Assembly: GCA_016866375.1 (NCBI GenBank) | Contig: VGMK01000008.1 | Coordinates: forward strand, 1-25,033 | Source: Bacteroidota bacterium | GTDB taxonomy: Bacteria; Bacteroidota; Bacteroidia; Flavobacteriales_D; Crocinitomicaceae | Length of the DNA: 25,033 nucleotides | Direction of reading: 5' to 3' | The notes under the pieces: generated by a model | The model's database searches: none | The model's input: the letters and a program-made list of their open reading frames with translations, nothing else | What the model was told of the DNA's origin: nothing | Shown here: piece after piece, positions 16,401 through 24,624 of the stretch | How the letters are laid out: each line of letters begins with the position of its first letter | Numbering within the stretch: the stretch's first letter is position 1 | Position numbers and translations under genes: made by a program

Positions 16401-17694
16401 CTAAGATATCCCAAACCACGGGCTCTTTTCTATCAACTATTTTTTTTGCTGATTTTACGGTTTTCACGATACCCCTTTCAATCATTTTTCGAATGATGAA
16501 TGGTTTGTACAACTCTGCTGCCATTTCTTTTGGAAGCCCACATTCGTGTAATTTTAAATCAGGACCTACAACAATAACGGAACGCGCAGAGTAATCAACC
16601 CTTTTTCCAAGAAGATTTTGTCGGAAACGACCTTGCTTTCCTTTTAAAGAATCCGACAAAGACTTTAAGGCTCTGTTAGATTCAGTTTTAACAGCGCTCG
16701 ATTTTCTTGAGTTGTCAAAAAGTGAGTCCACAGCTTCTTGAAGCATCCTTTTCTCGTTGCGAAGGATAACCTCGGGTGCCTTAATTTCGATGAGTCTTTT
16801 CAAACGATTGTTACGAATTATTACCCTTCTATAGAGGTCATTTAGATCCGAGGTGGCAAATCTACCCCCGTCTAATGGAACTAGTGGCCGCAATTCAGGT
16901 GGTATAACAGGAACTACCTTAATAATCATCCACTCAGGTCGGTTATCAATTCTTGTTTGCGATTCGCGCATGGCTTCAACTACTTGTAATCGCTTCAAAG
17001 CCTCGTTTTTACGTTGCACTGAGGTTTCATTCTCTGCCTGTCCTCTTAATTCGTAGGAGAGATTTTCCAAGTTTAAGTCCTTCAATAAATCGTGAAGTGC
17101 CTCTGCTCCCATTTTTGCCACAAATTTGTTAGGATCACTATCCTCTAAATAATGGTTGTCCTTGAGCAGTGGATTATCAATAATCTCCAAATATTCCTCC
17201 TCCGTTAAAAAGTCCATTTTCTTGAGATTTACCCCTTCTATTTGCGAAGACAACCCAGTATTGATTACAACGTATCGTTCGTAATAAATAATCTGGTCTA
17301 ATTTCTTCGTAGGGAACCCCAGAAGATAACCAATTTTATTTGGTAATGATCTAAAGTACCAAATATGCGCAACCGGTACAACCAATGAAATATGGCCCAT
17401 GCGCTCTCTTCGCACCTTTTTCTCCGTAACCTCGACTCCACAACGGTCACATACGATTCCTTTGTACCGAATTCGTTTATACTTGCCACAGTGACATTCG
17501 TAATCCTTTACCGGTCCAAAGATACGCTCACAAAACAAACCGTCTCTTTCGGGTTTATAAGTTCTGTAATTAATAGTTTCGGGCTTCAAAACCTCTCCAC
17601 TTGATTGCTCAAGAATCACCTCCGGAGAGGCTAAGGAAATTATTATTTTATTGAAGCTACTTTGTTTTTTTTGTATTTCTTTCTTGAAAGCCAT
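13402..17694 (-). CDS. rpoC: DNA-directed RNA polymerase subunit beta'
   Basis: RpoC forms the catalytic centre of RNA polymerase with RpoB. The 1430-residue protein is read from ATG 17694 (MAFKKEIQ), which matches the flavobacterial N terminus; an upstream ATG at 17751 lies inside rpoB and adds 19 unrelated residues. The N-terminal zinc site is C67, C69, C82, C85. The magnesium-binding NADFDGDQM has D479, D481 and D483. The second zinc site (CGTLRG ... CEMRRGVCAKC) is present, as is the trigger-loop segment SIGEPGTQLTLRTFHVGG. The gene begins 32 bp after rpoB and ends at a strong terminator. The frame is intact. Confidence 0.98.
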   Translation of the reverse strand: MAFKKEIQKKQSSFNKIIISLASPEVILEQSSGEVLKPETINYRTYKPERDGLFCERIFGPVKDYECHCGKYKRIRYKGIVCDRCGVEVTEKKVRRERMGHISLVVPVAHIWYFRSLPNKIGYLLGFPTKKLDQIIYYERYVVINTGLSSQIEGVNLKKMDFLTEEEYLEIIDNPLLKDNHYLEDSDPNKFVAKMGAEALHDLLKDLNLENLSYELRGQAENETSVQRKNEALKRLQVVEAMRESQTRIDNRPEWMIIKVVPVIPPELRPLVPLDGGRFATSDLNDLYRRVIIRNNRLKRLIEIKAPEVILRNEKRMLQEAVDSLFDNSRKSSAVKTESNRALKSLSDSLKGKQGRFRQNLLGKRVDYSARSVIVVGPDLKLHECGLPKEMAAELYKPFIIRKMIERGIVKTVKSAKKIVDRKEPVVWDILENVLKGHPVLLNRAPTLHRLGIQAFQPKLIEGKAIRLHPLVTTAFNADFDGDQMAVHLPLGNAAILEAQMLMLASHNILNPANGAPIAVPSQDMVLGLYYITKGKKSTNTEVVKGEGSIFYSPSEVIIAYNEGKLDLHAHIKVKTHDLNNDGELELKLVETTCGRVLFNEKVPQQVGFINDVMTKKALRDIIGDVLKVCGTSKTAKFLDDIKTLGYEMAFRGGLSFNLDDIIIPKEKEVLVSKAENDVKEVMLNYNMGLITNNERYNQIIDIWTHTNSRLTQTLMDQLKSDKQGFNSIYMMFDSGARGSKEQIRQLSGMRGLMAKPQKSGATVQEIIENPILSNFKEGLSILEYFISTHGARKGLADTALKTADAGYLTRRLVDVAQDVVINSNDCGTLRGIVATALKKSDEIVEPLYDRILGRTSVHDVYYPESDNLIVASGELISEDVAQEIETAGIEEVEIRSVLTCEMRRGVCAKCYGRNLSNHRLAQTGDSVGVIAAQSIGEPGTQLTLRTFHVGGTASNVADISDLKAKANGKLEIDELRTIDRKSSDGTNKTIVIGRSAELKITDEKTGVIVMSANVPYGSELLVSPNSKIKKGDVICKWDPYNALIVSEVAGKVVFESIQENITYREEIDEQTGFTEKVIIESRDKRKSPAIHIVDIKTKEILREYSLPVNAHISVNEGDKIEAGDTLVKIPRMAGKTGDITGGLPRVTELFEARNPSNPAVVSEIDGTATFGAIKRGNREIKITSKLGEVKTYLVPLSKHILVQQNDFVRAGQPLSDGAITPNDILNIEGPTKVQEYIVNEIQEVYRLQGVKINDKHFEVIVRQMMLKAEIIEAGDTMFLEGQSVHKADIMEANDALFGMMFVKDAGDSDDLKKGQLVSFRRLRDENSKLKREDKNLVEAREAIPATSTPLLQGITRASLQTQSFISAASFQETTKVLNEAAISGKEDHLLGLKENVIVGHLIPAGTGVRNFQKMIVASQEKYDELVENA

Positions 17695-17726
17695 TTTAAT
17701 ATGAATGTTTTCGTTTCTACTAATTT

Positions 17727-20700
17727 TTAATCCATTGATACATTGAGACATAAACCTCGTAATTCGTGTAGGAGAACATTGAAGGACTCAGGTATTCCTG
17801 GTTCAGGAATATTGTCCCCTTTGACGATAGACTCGTATGCTTTTGCTCTTCCCATCACATCGTCTGACTTTACCGTCAATATTTCCTGTAATATATTTGA
17901 GGCTCCAAATGCTTCCAATGCCCATACTTCCATCTCACCGAAGCGTTGGCCACCGAACTGAGCTTTACCTCCCAAAGGTTGCTGAGTGATAAGCGAATAA
18001 GGCCCTATTGAGCGTGCATGCATTTTATCATCTACCATGTGGGATAATTTAAGCATATAAATTACGCCAACGGTAGCCGTTTGATGGAAACGTTCTCCTG
18101 TTCCACCGTCGTATAAATATGTCTTACCAGATCTTGGAACTCCAGCTTTATCTGTCCAGTCATTTATTTGGTCTGCCGAGGCCCCATCAAAAATTGGGGT
18201 TGCAAACTTAACTCCTAACTTTTGTCCAGCCCATCCTAGAACCGTTTCATAAATCTGACCAAGATTCATGCGCGATGGCACACCCAAGGGGTTTAAAACT
18301 ATATCAACTGGTGTTCCGTCTTCTAAGAAAGGCATATCTTCTTGTCGCACAATATTTGCAACAATACCTTTATTGCCATGGCGACCTGCCATTTTATCAC
18401 CAACTTTCAGTTTTCGTTTTTTGGCCAAATAAACTTTAGCAAGCTTTACAATTCCCGCAGGAAGTTCATCTCCGACAGAAATATGAAACTTACGTCGTTT
18501 ATAATTTCCAAGCAAATCATTCGCTTTAATACTGAAGTTATGAATAACGCGACTAATCAACTGATTTATTTTCTCTTCTGCTGTCCAATTGAGTGGATTG
18601 ACAATTGTATAGTCTAGTGCCAATAGGGCTTTATTGTTAAATTTTGTGCCCTTTTTTATAAGTTCCTCCTTAAAATTATTGAATACTCCTACAGACTTAT
18701 GGTCTCCCAGTATAATCATTAATTTATCCACCAATTTTTCTTTTAGAACAGTAAAATCTCTGTTATATTCTAAATCTAAGGTTTCCAAGATAGGTTTATC
18801 TTGTGTTTTAGATTTTCTGTCTTTTATGGCTCGTGAAAATAATTTCTTATCAATAACAACTCCCCTCAAGGATGGACCCGCTTTCAATGATGCATCTTTG
18901 ACATCTCCAGCCTTATCTCCGAAAATTGCCCGCAGTAATTTTTCTTCAGGGGAAGGGTCTGTTTCACCTTTGGGTGTTATTTTACCGATAAGAATGTCAC
19001 CTTCTCTTATTTCTGCTCCAATTCTAATTAGACCGTTTTCATCAAGATCTTTTGTAGCCTCTTCGCTCACATTAGGAATATCCGATGTTAACTCTTCCAT
19101 TCCTCTTTTTGTATCGCGAACCTCTAAAGAGTATTCGTCTATGTGAATTGAGGTAAAGATATCGTCTCTTACCACTTTTTCAGAAATAACGATTGCATCC
19201 TCAAAATTATATCCTTTCCATGGCATGAAAGCCACTTTTAAGTTCTGACCTAGAGCCAATTCACCGTTTTGTGTTGCATAACCCTCGCACAATACTTGTC
19301 CGAATGTTACTCTGTCTCCTTTCTGAACTATGGGCTTCAGGTTGATGCATGTGCTTTGATTAGTTTTCGTAAATTTTGTCAAAGGATAGGTTTTAACCTC
19401 ATAATCAAAGCTCACGAGTTTATCATCTTCATTCCAATCGTAACGAATAATAATTTGATTCGCATCAACATACTCCACCACACCAGAACCTTCTGAGTTT
19501 ATCAAGACCCGAGAATCACGCGCTAAAAGTTGTTCTATGCCAGTGCCAACAATCGGTGAATTTGGTTTTAACAATGGGACTGCTTGCCGTTGCATGTTAG
19601 AACCCATTAAAGCGCGATTGGCATCATCATGCTCCAAAAAAGGAATCGAAGAAGCGGCAATCGAGGCAATTTGATTTGCCCCAACATCCATTAAATGAAT
19701 TTCTTTAGGACCCACTACCGGAAAGTCTCCTTCGTAACGCGCTTTCACTAAATCAGATAAAAAATTCCCTTTATCGTCAACTTTAGCATTGGCCTGTGCA
19801 ATCATTTTTGCATCTTCCTCTTCCGCTGCCAGGTATATGGGTTGATCCGACAAAACAACTTTTCCGTTATCGACTGTTCTATACGGTGTTTCAATAAATC
19901 CAAGTTTATTAACCTTTGCATAGACACACAATGAGGAAATCAATCCTATATTAGGTCCTTCAGGGGTTTCTATTGTACACAGACGTCCATAATGTGTGTA
20001 GTGAACATCACGCACTTCAAACCCGGCTCTTTCTCGCGATAGACCACCCGGTCCGAGCGCTGATAAACGTCGTTTGTGTGTAACTTCTGATAATGGATTG
20101 GTTTGATCCATGAATTGGGACAATTGGTTTGTCCCAAAGAATGAGTTAATAACTGAGGATAATGTTTTAGCGTTGATCAAATCAATCGGTGTAAATACCT
20201 CGTTGTCTCGGACATTCATTCTCTCTCGAATTGTTCTGGCCATGCGTGCAAGCCCAACGCCAAATTGGGCATACAGTTGTTCACCAACGGTTCGAACACG
20301 TCTATTCGAAAGGTGATCGATATCATCGATATCCGCTTTTGAATTGATTAATTCGATGAGGTATTTGATGATATTAATAATATCCTCTTTCGTTAAAACG
20401 CGTGACTCCTCACTACCGCTGAGACCCAATTTTTTGTTTAGCCTGTAACGTCCTACCTCGCCGAGATCGTAGCGCGTATCCGAGAAGAATAATTTTTCAA
20501 ATACGCCCTTTGCTGTCTCATAATCTGGCGGATCTGCATTTCTTAGCTGACGATAAATGTGTTCAACAGCCTCTTTTTCTGAATTTGAAATATCTTTCTG
20601 CAGCGTGTTGTATATGATTGTATAATCAGTTGAATTCGCATCATCTTTGTGGAGAATAACAGACTTGGCTCCAGAGTCCATTATAGAATCCAGGTGGTCT

Positions 20701-21536
20701 TCTCCAATGAGCAATTCTCTCTCTAAAATAATCTCATTTCGTTCTATGGAAACAACCTCCCCAGTATCCTCATCCACAAAATCTTCGATCCATGTTTTTA
20801 AAACCCGTGCCGCTAGTCTTCTACCGACAAGTTTTTTCATATTTGCTTTATTTATTTTCACCTCGTCTGCCAAACCGAAAATCTCAAGAATATCACGATC
20901 AGTTTCGTATCCAATGGCCCTAAAGAGGGTTGTAACAGGTAATTTCTTTTTACGATCAATGTAAGCATACATTACATTATTGATATCGGTGGCAAACTCA
21001 ATCCATGAGCCTTTAAATGGAATTATTCTCGCCGAATATAATTTGGTGCCGTTCGCATGTCTGCTCTGTCCAAAAAATACTCCTGGTGAACGATGTAATT
21101 GGGAGACAATTACTCGCTCTGCACCATTAACCACGAAAGAACCCTTTGGAGTCATGTAAGGGATTGTACCTAAATAAACATCCTGCACAATTGTTTCAAA
21201 ATCCTCGTGCTCCGGATCGGTACAATACAATTTTAATTTTGCTTTTAAGGGGACAGAATAAGTTAATCCTCTTTCAATACATTCATCAATGGTGTAGCGA
21301 GGTGGATCAATAAAATAATCCAAAAATTCCAAAACAAATTGATTTCTTGTATCTGTAATTGGAAAATTCTCAGCGAATACTTTAAATAATCCTTCACTGT
21401 TTCTATTTTCAGGAGTCGTTTCGAGCTGAAAAAACTCTTGGAAGGATTTTAGCTGGATTTCCAGGAAATCTGGATAATCACAATGGTTTTTGCTTGAAGC
21501 AAAATTAATTCTGGTTGAATTATTCGATGTTAACAA
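17727..21536 (-). CDS. rpoB: DNA-directed RNA polymerase subunit beta
   Basis: This is the second large catalytic subunit of RNA polymerase, 1269 residues. The rifampicin-binding region lies around residues 470-495, with GTNQLSQFMDQTNP, THKRRLSALGPGG and the residues corresponding to E. coli D516, H526 and S531 unchanged, so a rifampicin-sensitive enzyme is expected. The C-terminal KVGDKMAGRHGNKG and GGKAQFGGQRFGEMEVWALEA-type regions are present. The start is a TTG: no ATG or GTG lies between the in-frame upstream stop and conserved sequence, and the N terminus from TTG (TSNNSTRINFAS) aligns in length with flavobacterial RpoB. An attenuator-like hairpin separates it from rplL. Confidence 0.98.
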   Translation of the reverse strand: MLTSNNSTRINFASSKNHCDYPDFLEIQLKSFQEFFQLETTPENRNSEGLFKVFAENFPITDTRNQFVLEFLDYFIDPPRYTIDECIERGLTYSVPLKAKLKLYCTDPEHEDFETIVQDVYLGTIPYMTPKGSFVVNGAERVIVSQLHRSPGVFFGQSRHANGTKLYSARIIPFKGSWIEFATDINNVMYAYIDRKKKLPVTTLFRAIGYETDRDILEIFGLADEVKINKANMKKLVGRRLAARVLKTWIEDFVDEDTGEVVSIERNEIILERELLIGEDHLDSIMDSGAKSVILHKDDANSTDYTIIYNTLQKDISNSEKEAVEHIYRQLRNADPPDYETAKGVFEKLFFSDTRYDLGEVGRYRLNKKLGLSGSEESRVLTKEDIINIIKYLIELINSKADIDDIDHLSNRRVRTVGEQLYAQFGVGLARMARTIRERMNVRDNEVFTPIDLINAKTLSSVINSFFGTNQLSQFMDQTNPLSEVTHKRRLSALGPGGLSRERAGFEVRDVHYTHYGRLCTIETPEGPNIGLISSLCVYAKVNKLGFIETPYRTVDNGKVVLSDQPIYLAAEEEDAKMIAQANAKVDDKGNFLSDLVKARYEGDFPVVGPKEIHLMDVGANQIASIAASSIPFLEHDDANRALMGSNMQRQAVPLLKPNSPIVGTGIEQLLARDSRVLINSEGSGVVEYVDANQIIIRYDWNEDDKLVSFDYEVKTYPLTKFTKTNQSTCINLKPIVQKGDRVTFGQVLCEGYATQNGELALGQNLKVAFMPWKGYNFEDAIVISEKVVRDDIFTSIHIDEYSLEVRDTKRGMEELTSDIPNVSEEATKDLDENGLIRIGAEIREGDILIGKITPKGETDPSPEEKLLRAIFGDKAGDVKDASLKAGPSLRGVVIDKKLFSRAIKDRKSKTQDKPILETLDLEYNRDFTVLKEKLVDKLMIILGDHKSVGVFNNFKEELIKKGTKFNNKALLALDYTIVNPLNWTAEEKINQLISRVIHNFSIKANDLLGNYKRRKFHISVGDELPAGIVKLAKVYLAKKRKLKVGDKMAGRHGNKGIVANIVRQEDMPFLEDGTPVDIVLNPLGVPSRMNLGQIYETVLGWAGQKLGVKFATPIFDGASADQINDWTDKAGVPRSGKTYLYDGGTGERFHQTATVGVIYMLKLSHMVDDKMHARSIGPYSLITQQPLGGKAQFGGQRFGEMEVWALEAFGASNILQEILTVKSDDVMGRAKAYESIVKGDNIPEPGIPESFNVLLHELRGLCLNVSMD

Positions 21537-21557
21537 GGCTCTTATTTTTTTAGTTAC

Positions 21558-21610
21558 TTCAATACGGTATTTTCAAATGCCAAAAAACAGGACAAGGCAC
21601 CCGTATTGAA
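21558..21610 (-). repeat. 10-nt complementarity between the rplL-rpoB hairpin loop and the rpoB leader
   Basis: TTCAATACGG (21558-21567) and CCGTATTGAA (21601-21610) are a perfect inverted repeat. The second copy is the loop (plus the closing pair) of the hairpin at 21587-21626, while the first is 22 nt upstream of the rpoB TTG. In the minus-strand transcript they could pair as a pseudoknot or compete with the hairpin's closing base pair. Confidence 0.6.
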
Positions 21611-21626
21611 AAGGTGCCTTTCCTGT
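21582..21626 (-). terminator. Attenuator/terminator-like hairpin between rplL and rpoB
   Basis: The minus-strand transcript folds as a 14-bp stem with one bulge (arms 21626-21613 and 21601-21587, loop 21612-21602), followed by six U (21587-21582). It sits 15 nt after the rplL stop codon. In many bacteria partial termination between rplL and rpoB lowers polymerase-subunit synthesis relative to ribosomal proteins. The position and shape fit that role here; the role itself is inferred. Confidence 0.75.
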
Positions 21627-21640
21627 ATCAGTGACAATTA

Positions 21641-22027
21641 TTATTTAATCTCAACTTCAGCTCCAGCCTCCTCCAAGGACTTTTTGAGCCCTTCAGCTTC
21701 ATCCTTAGATACACCTTCTTTCAGTGTTGAAGGAGCAGCATCTACCAGATCTTTGGATTCTTTCAAACCATTTCCAGTAAGTTCTTTGACCAACTTCACT
21801 ACTGCTAGTTTGTTCGGTCCACCAAATTTGAGAACAACATCAAACTCAGATTTCTCAGCAGCAGCTTCTTCGCCACCTCCTGAGGCACCACCACCTCCTG
21901 CAACCATTACTGGAGCCGCAGCGGCAGGTTCGATTCCGTACTCGTCTTTTAAAATTGTTGCTAACTCATTAACTTCTTTCACAGTTAGGTTAACCAACGT
22001 TTCTGCAATTTGCTTTAATTCAGCCAT
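21641..22027 (-). CDS. rplL: 50S ribosomal protein L7/L12
   Basis: This 128-residue stalk protein recruits translation factors to the ribosome as dimers bound to L10. The ATG at 22027 gives the usual start (MAELKQIAETLVNL), while a longer in-frame reading extends into rplJ. The N-terminal dimerisation helices (about 1-30), an Ala/Gly-rich hinge (about 33-55) and the globular C-terminal domain from FDVVLKFGG to the end are all present. It lies 34 bp after rplJ and is followed by the attenuator-like hairpin. Confidence 0.97.
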   Translation of the reverse strand: MAELKQIAETLVNLTVKEVNELATILKDEYGIEPAAAAPVMVAGGGGASGGGEEAAAEKSEFDVVLKFGGPNKLAVVKLVKELTGNGLKESKDLVDAAPSTLKEGVSKDEAEGLKKSLEEAGAEVEIK

Positions 22028-22061
22028 TTTATTTAAATTTAAAAGGGTTAAAAATATTAAT

Positions 22062-22586
22062 TTACTTTCCTCTCTCTTCGAGAGTTTTAAGGATACCAGC
22101 GATTTTACCGCCAGCACCTTTTAAACCAGACAACACATTTTTCGCAGGACTTTGCAATAAGCCAATAATTTCTCCAACAAGTTCCTCTTTACTTTTCAAT
22201 GCTTCAAGAACCACTAGTTGATTATCACCAACAAAAATTGCTTCATCAATGTATGCACCTTTTAACAAAGGCTTTTCGCTTTTTTTACGAAAGTCCTGAA
22301 TTAATTTAGCGGGTGCATTTGCCACTTCTGAAAACATAATAGAGGTTGAACCTTTCAACACGCTCGAAAGCCCACTGTAGTTCTTTCCTTCTACCTTATC
22401 CATTGCTTTTTGAAGCAGTGCATTTTTCACAACACGCATTTTGATATTTGCTTGAAAACATCTTCTACGAAGTGAATTCACTGATTCAACTGTTAAATCT
22501 GCTGTATCTGTTAAATAAACAATTGATGACGCTTGTAGTTCAGCAGCCAAATTGTCGATGTATTTTGCTTTTTCTTCTCTTCTCAT
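22062..22586 (-). CDS. rplJ: 50S ribosomal protein L10
   Basis: L10 anchors L7/L12 dimers to 23S rRNA. At 174 residues it has the normal length. The N-terminal RNA-binding part shows SSIVYLTDTADLTVESVNSLRR and VVKNALLQKA, and the C terminus ends in a helix (GAGGKIAGILKTLEERGK) that would carry L12. Only 11 bp separate it from rplA, so the L10 leader found upstream of rplJ in E. coli has no space here; any autoregulation would act elsewhere. Confidence 0.96.
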   Translation of the reverse strand: MRREEKAKYIDNLAAELQASSIVYLTDTADLTVESVNSLRRRCFQANIKMRVVKNALLQKAMDKVEGKNYSGLSSVLKGSTSIMFSEVANAPAKLIQDFRKKSEKPLLKGAYIDEAIFVGDNQLVVLEALKSKEELVGEIIGLLQSPAKNVLSGLKGAGGKIAGILKTLEERGK

Positions 22587-22597
22587 TTCACTAAGTT

Positions 22598-23293
22598 TTA
22601 AGCATTAACAGACTTGGTGTCTATTTGAATACCTGGACTCATTGTTGAGCTTAAATAAATGCTCTTAATGTATGTTCCCTTGGCTGCAGACGGTTTCAGT
22701 TTAATTAAGGTTTGGATTAACTCATTCGCATTATCTAGAATTTTAACCCCATCAAAACTTACTTTACCGACTGATGAGTGAATTATCCCGAATTTATCAA
22801 CTTTAAAGTCAATTTTTCCAGCTTTAACCTCCTCCACTGCTTTTCCAATTTCCATAGTCACAGTTCCTGTTTTTGGGTTAGGCATCAGTCCTCTTGGTCC
22901 CAATACTCTTCCTAAAGCACCTACTTTACCCATTACAGATGGCATAGTGATAATTACATCAATGTCTGTCCAACCTCCTTTGATTTTTTCAATAAAGTTA
23001 TCTAGACCAACATAATCTGCTCCAGCTTGTTTCGCCTCTTCTTCCTTGTCAGGTGTACAAAGCACTAAAACTTTAATATCCTTTCCAGTTCCGTGAGGTA
23101 AAGCTACTGTACCGCGCACCATTTGATTTGCTTTTCTTGGATCAACTCCAAGACGCACGGCGATGTCCACAGAGGCATCAAATTTTGAGGTCGAAATTCC
23201 CTTTACCAAATCACATGCATCTGACAGAGTATAAGCTTTCGACAAATCATGCTTCGCCAAAATCTCTTTTCTTTTTTTAGAAACTCTTTTCAT
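22598..23293 (-). CDS. rplA: 50S ribosomal protein L1
   Basis: L1 forms the mobile L1 stalk near the ribosomal E site and in many bacteria represses its own operon by binding mRNA. The 231-residue protein has the signature GRVLGPRGLMPNPKTGTVT and the N-terminal KKRKEILAKHD helix. It starts 5 bp after the rplK stop, so the two are tightly coupled. Confidence 0.97.
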   Translation of the reverse strand: MKRVSKKRKEILAKHDLSKAYTLSDACDLVKGISTSKFDASVDIAVRLGVDPRKANQMVRGTVALPHGTGKDIKVLVLCTPDKEEEAKQAGADYVGLDNFIEKIKGGWTDIDVIITMPSVMGKVGALGRVLGPRGLMPNPKTGTVTMEIGKAVEEVKAGKIDFKVDKFGIIHSSVGKVSFDGVKILDNANELIQTLIKLKPSAAKGTYIKSIYLSSTMSPGIQIDTKSVNA

Positions 23294-23298
23294 ATTAC

Positions 23299-23748
23299 TT
23301 ATTTTTTGGATTTCGGTGCTTGACCACCTTTCACATTAACACCCATGCTTCTCGCTGTCCCTGCAACCATTTTCATTGCCGAATCCACCGTAAAACAATT
23401 TAGATCTGGAAGCTTATCTTCGGCAATCGCTCTTACTTGGTCCCAACTAATGTTACCAACCTTTACGCGATTTGGCTCAGATGATCCTTTTTTGATTTTA
23501 GTGTGCTCAATAATTTGAATTGCTGCTGGTGGAGTTTTTAAAACAAAATCAAACGATTTGTCACCATAAACAGTTATCACAACTGGTACAACCTTTCCCA
23601 TTTTATCTTGAGTTCTGGCATTAAACTGCTTACAGAACTCCATAATATTGACTCCTTTCGCTCCTAAAGCTGGACCGATTGGAGGGGAAGGGTTGGCAGC
23701 TCCTCCTTTAATTTGTAATTTAATCAGTGCTGCTACTTCTTTAGCCAT
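23299..23748 (-). CDS. rplK: 50S ribosomal protein L11
   Basis: L11 binds the GTPase-associated region of 23S rRNA. The 149-residue protein carries the Pro-rich N-terminal thiostrepton-region segment ANPSPPIGPALGAKGVNIMEF and the C-terminal RNA-binding domain ending GTARSMGVNVKG. The 82-bp gap before it, after nusG, is the longest spacer between nusG and rplL and is the likeliest place for an L1-responsive leader, though I found only a short GACG/CGTC stem there. Confidence 0.97.
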   Translation of the reverse strand: MAKEVAALIKLQIKGGAANPSPPIGPALGAKGVNIMEFCKQFNARTQDKMGKVVPVVITVYGDKSFDFVLKTPPAAIQIIEHTKIKKGSSEPNRVKVGNISWDQVRAIAEDKLPDLNCFTVDSAMKMVAGTARSMGVNVKGGQAPKSKK

Positions 23749-23830
23749 ATATATTCAATTTGTGTAGTCAAGCATGGACATTTAGACGGGAAGCTTTTGT
23801 CGTCAGATCCACTCCTACGGTTAATACTAT

Positions 23831-24382
23831 TTAAACCTCTTTTTCGACTTGCATGTAGCTAAGCTCCAAAAGATTCTTACGCCCGAAGATTTTCACCATT
23901 ACTTTTAACTTTTTCTTTTCTTCGTTGATATCATCAATTACACCACTAAAGTTGTTAAAAGGACCATCAATAACTTTCACAGATTCTCCAACAACAAATG
24001 GTATTTTGATTTCTTCTTCTTTTTCGGAAAGTTCGTCAACTTTCCCCAAAATTCTATTTACTTCAGCCAAACGCATGGGAACTGGTTTACCGCCCTTTTC
24101 GGTTCCCAAGAAACCTATCACATTTGGTATACTTTTAATTACATGAGAAACTTCACCCACAAGCGCTGCTTCAATAATAACATATCCCGGTAAGTAGACT
24201 TTTTCCTTGTTAACTTTCTTACCATTTTGTATTTTAAAAACTTTTTCTGTTGGTATCAAAACTTGGCTTACGTAACTACTCAATTTAGCACGTGCAATTT
24301 CAAGTTCAAGGTACTCTTTTACCTTTTTCTCTTTCCCACTTACAGCGCGAACAACATACCATTTTTTAACTAACTCTGCCAT
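23831..24382 (-). CDS. nusG: Transcription termination/antitermination factor NusG
   Basis: NusG binds RNA polymerase, reduces pausing and links transcription to Rho or the ribosome. The 183-residue protein has the NGN domain (KWYVVRAVSGKEKKVKEYLE at about 6-25, then LPGYVIIEA) and a C-terminal KOW domain (GESVKVIDGPFNNFSGVIDD, then VKIFGRKNLLELSY). No extra domain is inserted. It follows secE after 9 bp. Confidence 0.97.
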   Translation of the reverse strand: MAELVKKWYVVRAVSGKEKKVKEYLELEIARAKLSSYVSQVLIPTEKVFKIQNGKKVNKEKVYLPGYVIIEAALVGEVSHVIKSIPNVIGFLGTEKGGKPVPMRLAEVNRILGKVDELSEKEEEIKIPFVVGESVKVIDGPFNNFSGVIDDINEEKKKLKVMVKIFGRKNLLELSYMQVEKEV

Positions 24383-24391
24383 AAGAACCGA

Positions 24392-24610
24392 TTATAAATT
24401 CTCATATATCCACCCTATAACTCCTTTCCAAAAACCTTCCTTATTAATTCCTATCGAAAAATCAATTATAAAGATTACCACTGAGAGTAGAACTGAAGCG
24501 GTCACCACCAAAATGGTATTATTTTGTAGTTCCAACCATGTTGGCCAAGTAACATTGTTTACTAACTCGTCGTAAGCTTCTTTGAAATAAATTTTTATTT
24601 TTGCTAACAC
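24392..24610 (-). CDS. secE: Preprotein translocase subunit SecE
   Basis: SecE clamps SecY in the protein-translocation channel. The start is placed at the GTG at 24610 (72 residues: MLAKIKIYFKEAYDEL), which fits the short single-helix SecE of Bacteroidetes. The only in-frame ATG, at 24655, lies inside the tRNA-Trp gene and its first residues are just translated tRNA sequence. The amphipathic region FKEAYDELVNNVTWPTW is followed by one membrane helix (about 32-54). The coding sequence begins 14 bp after the tRNA. Confidence 0.92.
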   Translation of the reverse strand: MLAKIKIYFKEAYDELVNNVTWPTWLELQNNTILVVTASVLLSVVIFIIDFSIGINKEGFWKGVIGWIYENL

Positions 24611-24624
24611 TTTTCTTTTTTTTG

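Noticed and set aside
17695..17751. N-terminal extension of RpoC by 19 residues
   Set aside because: It overlaps the end of rpoB and lacks family similarity; ATG 17694 matches flavobacterial RpoC.
18634..19146. Plus-strand open frame of 170 codons within rpoB
   Set aside because: Antisense of conserved RpoB coding sequence, with no start signal or recognisable protein.
22028..22117. N-terminal extension of L7/L12 by 30 residues
   Set aside because: It is the end of rplJ read in another frame; all homologues start at the MAELK-type sequence.
21606..22124. Long plus-strand open frame (172 codons) opposite rplL
   Set aside because: It is the antisense of the Ala/Gly-rich L7/L12 gene; low-complexity Ser/Ala/Pro content reflects codon bias on the other strand.
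23749..23830. L1-binding leader or riboswitch in the nusG-rplK gap
   Set aside because: Only a short GACG/CGTC stem is visible and I could not match it to the known L1 mRNA site.
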